The position numbers and the translations under genes were made by a program. Below are positions 61,761 to 64,000 of a stretch of 64,000 nt of DNA, piece by piece (positions within the stretch are counted from its first letter, which is position 1; every line of letters starts with the position of its first letter). The notes beneath the pieces were generated by a model. It saw only the letters and a list, made by a program, of their open reading frames with translations. It did no database searches and was not told the origin of the DNA. This stretch comes from Phytohabitans flavus (GTDB lineage: Bacteria > Actinomycetota > Actinomycetes > Mycobacteriales > Micromonosporaceae): positions 2,526,001-2,590,000 of the forward strand of contig NZ_AP022870.1 of NCBI RefSeq assembly GCF_011764545.1, given 5' to 3'.

Positions 61761-63268
61761 GGCTTGGCTCCACTGGCGATGGTTTCCATGACGCGGTCGA
61801 CGTCGAGGGTGTCGTCGTTGGGCAGCTCGGCGATCAGGTGGCGGTCGCGCAGCACCGCGACCTTGTGGCTGAGCCGCAGCACCTCCTCCAGCTCGGCCGA
61901 GACGAAGAGCACCGCCATGCCGCCGTCGGAGAGCTGGGCGACCAGGCGCTGGATCTCCGCCTTGGCGCCGATGTCGATGCCGCGGGTCGGTTCGTCGAGG
62001 ATCAGCAGCCGCGGCTCGGTGATCAGCCACCGGGCCAGCAGTACCTTCTGCTGGTTGCCGCCGGACAGGTCGCGGACCGGTGCGTCCGGGTTGGCCGGCC
62101 GGATGTCCAGCGCCTTGATGTACCTGTCGACGAGCTCGTCCTGCCGCCGGCGCGGGATGGGCCGGGTCCAGCCCCGCGTGGCCTGCATGGCGAGGACGAT
62201 GTTCTCCCGCACGGTGAGCTCCTCGATGAGCCCTTCGGTGCGGCGGTTCTCCGAGCAGAACGCGATGTTCTTCGCCATCGCCGACCGCGGCCCGCGCATC
62301 GTGACCGCCCGGCCGTCGACGGCGAGCTGGCCGTGGTCGGCCCGGTCCGCGCCGTAGAGCAGGCGGGCCACCTCGGTGCGGCCGGAGCCGAGCAGGCCGG
62401 CCAGGCCGACCACCTCTCCCTTGTGGATGGTCAGGCTGAACGGTGCCACCGCCCCCTTGCGCCCCAGCTCCCGCGCGTCCACAAGCGGTACGTCACCCTC
62501 CTGCGCGCGCTTGGGCCGGTCCTCCAGCCGCTCCAGGACCTCCAGCTCCTTGCCGATCATCTTGCCGATCAGGTCGATCAGCGTCAGCTCGGCGGTCCGG
62601 TACTCGCCGACCCGCCGGCCGTTGCGCAGCACGGTGATCCGGTCGGCGATCTCGTACACCTGGTCCAGGAAGTGCGTGACGAACAGGATCGCGATGCCCT
62701 CGTCCTTGAGCTGCCGCATGACCCGGAAGAGCTGCCCCACCTCACCGGCGTCCAAGCTCGACGTCGGCTCGTCGAGGATCAGCACCTTGGCCGAGATGTC
62801 GATCGCTCGGGCGATCGCGACCATCTGCTGCACCGCGATCGAGTACGTGCCGAGCATCGCGGACACGTCGATGTCGAGCTGGAGCCGGCGCAGCAGCTCG
62901 CTCGCCCGTCTCTCGACAGTGGACCACCGGATGTGGCCGAGGAGGCGCGGCTCGCGCCCGATGAAGATGTTCTCCGCCACCGAGAGGTTGGGGCAGAGGT
63001 TGATCTCCTGGTAGACGGTGCTGATGCCGGCGTGCTGGGCCTGGAGCGGCCCGCTGAACTCCACCGGCCGGCCGTCCAGCACGATGCTGCCCTGGTCGAT
63101 GTCGTACACACCGGTGAGCACCTTGATGAGGGTGGACTTGCCGGCGCCGTTCTCGCCCATGAGGGCGTGCACCTCACCCGGCAGCAGCCGGAAGTCGACC
63201 TCGCTCAGCGCCTTGACGCCGGGAAACTCCTTGCCGATCCCGGTCATCGTCAGGATGGCCTCGGTCAC
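61757..63268 (-). CDS. ytfR: galactofuranose-type ABC transporter ATP-binding protein YtfR
   Basis: 503 residues, GTG start at 63268. Two ATPase domains: first [14 protein letters not shown] with degenerate signature GTYSIAVQQMVAIARAIDIS and LILDEPTSSLDAGE; second GLLGSGRTEVARLLYGADRA with [20 protein letters not shown] and [16 protein letters not shown]. Typical RbsA/YtfR architecture. Separated from the binding-protein gene by a perfect hairpin, the same layout as in the arabinose operon. Confidence 0.92.
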   Translation of the reverse strand: MTEAILTMTGIGKEFPGVKALSEVDFRLLPGEVHALMGENGAGKSTLIKVLTGVYDIDQGSIVLDGRPVEFSGPLQAQHAGISTVYQEINLCPNLSVAENIFIGREPRLLGHIRWSTVERRASELLRRLQLDIDVSAMLGTYSIAVQQMVAIARAIDISAKVLILDEPTSSLDAGEVGQLFRVMRQLKDEGIAILFVTHFLDQVYEIADRITVLRNGRRVGEYRTAELTLIDLIGKMIGKELEVLERLEDRPKRAQEGDVPLVDARELGRKGAVAPFSLTIHKGEVVGLAGLLGSGRTEVARLLYGADRADHGQLAVDGRAVTMRGPRSAMAKNIAFCSENRRTEGLIEELTVRENIVLAMQATRGWTRPIPRRRQDELVDRYIKALDIRPANPDAPVRDLSGGNQQKVLLARWLITEPRLLILDEPTRGIDIGAKAEIQRLVAQLSDGGMAVLFVSAELEEVLRLSHKVAVLRDRHLIAELPNDDTLDVDRVMETIASGAKP

Positions 63269-63286
63269 CTGCCTGCCCTTCTCGGG

Positions 63287-63328
63287 AGCGGCCGCCCCGC
63301 CCGCCGCGCTGAGGACGGGGCGGCCGCT
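63287..63328 (-). promoter_or_regulatory. intercistronic hairpin between ytfQ and ytfR
   Basis: Perfect 13-bp stem AGCGGCCGCCCCG / CGGGGCGGCCGCT with a 16-base loop, 6 bp after the binding-protein stop. Same position and likely role as the hairpin at 58080-58110. Confidence 0.7.
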
Positions 63329-63334
63329 GTGGGG

Positions 63335-64000
63335 TCAGTACTGCCGCTCGGGCAGGACGGCTTTGGCCTGCTCCTGGGTGAAGGTGGTCTCCTTGGTGAT
63401 CACCCGAGGCTCGACGGTCTCACCCGCGTTGACCTTCTTGACCAGCTCCATCAGCTGTGGGCCGAGCAACGGGGAGCACTCGACGATAAAGTTGATCTTT
63501 CCGTCGGCCAGGGCCTGCATGCCGTCGCGGACCGCGTCCACAGTGATGATTTTGATGTCGGTGCCAGGTTTCTTGCCCGCGCCTTCGATGGCCTCGATCG
63601 CGCCCAGGCCCATGTCGTCGTTGTGGGCGTAGAGCACGTCGATGTCCGGGTTGGACTTCAGGAAGGCCTCCATGACCTCCTTGCCCTTGGCGCGGGTGAA
63701 GTCGCCGGTCTGTGAGGCGACGACCTTGAACTTCGGCTCGGCGGCGATGACGTCGCCGAAGCCTTTCTTGCGGTCGTTGGCCGGGGCGGAGCCGGTGGTG
63801 CCCTGGAGCTCGACGATGTTCACCGGATCGGTCGCCGAGGCGTACTCCTTGACCAGCCAGTCACCGGCCTTCTTGCCCTCCTCGACGAAGTCGGAGCCGA
63901 TGAAGGTCTTGTACAGGCTGGTGTCGGGGGAGTCGACCGCGCGGTCGGTGAGGATGACCGGGATGTTGGCGTCCTTGGCCTCCTTCAACACCGTGTCCCA
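63335..64000 (-). CDS. ytfQ: YtfQ-like sugar-binding protein (5' truncated by window end)
   Basis: The last 221 residues of a periplasmic-binding-protein type 1 sugar receptor. The frame is open to the edge of the window; the GTG at 63991 is internal, not a start. Features: DANIPVILTDRAVDSPDTSL, VNIVELQGTTGSAPANDRKK, NPDIDVLYAHNDDMGLGAIE and VDAVRDGMQALADGKINFIV. Pattern and operon position match YtfQ, the galactofuranose-binding component of the YtfQRT-YjfF importer. The signal peptide lies beyond the window. Confidence 0.88.
   Translation of the reverse strand, partial: WDTVLKEAKDANIPVILTDRAVDSPDTSLYKTFIGSDFVEEGKKAGDWLVKEYASATDPVNIVELQGTTGSAPANDRKKGFGDVIAAEPKFKVVASQTGDFTRAKGKEVMEAFLKSNPDIDVLYAHNDDMGLGAIEAIEGAGKKPGTDIKIITVDAVRDGMQALADGKINFIVECSPLLGPQLMELVKKVNAGETVEPRVITKETTFTQEQAKAVLPERQY

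Overview
The window is high-GC DNA (roughly 70% G+C by eye) from a filamentous actinomycete. The gene families point to the Micromonosporaceae (Actinoplanes/Dactylosporangium-like): PF04672-type SAM methyltransferases, TIGR03089 and TIGR03086 proteins, abundant GTG starts and some TTG starts, a leaderless promoter, and large secreted glycan-active enzymes. The family assignment is inference. I see no rRNA, tRNA, CRISPR array, prophage or transposase gene.

Layout. 1-4333: the end of a kdp potassium operon (kdpC-kdpD-kdpE). Several single-base deletions break kdpC and kdpD, and probably the end of kdpE. 4102-12495: small conserved proteins, a very large secreted PA14/beta-propeller/DUF1080 protein, a DoxX-type membrane protein, an acetoacetate decarboxylase-like protein, a cyclase-family hydrolase and a CorA channel. 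12636-24430: a secreted M6 protease, a polytopic glycosyltransferase-like protein, a chloroperoxidase-like hydrolase, a coupled phosphoribosyltransferase/hydrolase pair, a VOC-ArsR-SRPBCC operon with a palindromic operator, and a Gfo/Idh-PmoA-cupin operon whose first gene is frameshifted. 24633-28084: secreted pectate lyase and GH5 cellulase. 28112-28465: a MITE-like element with long terminal inverted repeats. 28481-35428: a DUF302 protein, a methyltransferase fusion, and a giant hybrid kinase/phosphatase/anti-sigma protein with its STAS partner. 35425-40909: GH38 and GH4 glycosidases with an AI-2E-type membrane protein. 41107-45611: two DGPF/YCII proteins, a transglutaminase, an ECF42-type sigma factor and a vWA lipoprotein. 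45619-53634: mixed small operons, an orphan Flp-type pilin gene, and the scar of a lost two-component/ABC-permease locus. 53671-64000: an L-arabinose-type operon (chvE-mmsA-mmsB-araA), then a second sugar ABC operon (ytfQ-ytfR-ytfT-yjfF) cut by the window end.

How it fits together. Pectate lyase, cellulase, alpha-mannosidase, GH4 glycosidase, arabinose isomerase and two monosaccharide importers fit a soil or plant-litter saprophyte that degrades polysaccharides outside the cell and imports the sugars. Regulation visible in the DNA includes a LacI-type operator on the arabinose operon promoter, another palindrome before the large secreted protein, an ArsR-type operator, and two promoters of one architecture in front of the two DGPF genes. 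The dispersed repeats (four copies of a ~60-bp core, two related palindromes) and the kdp indel cluster are the main structural oddities. The most system-like loci are the ECF42/DGPF locus and the fused phosphorelay/partner-switch protein.
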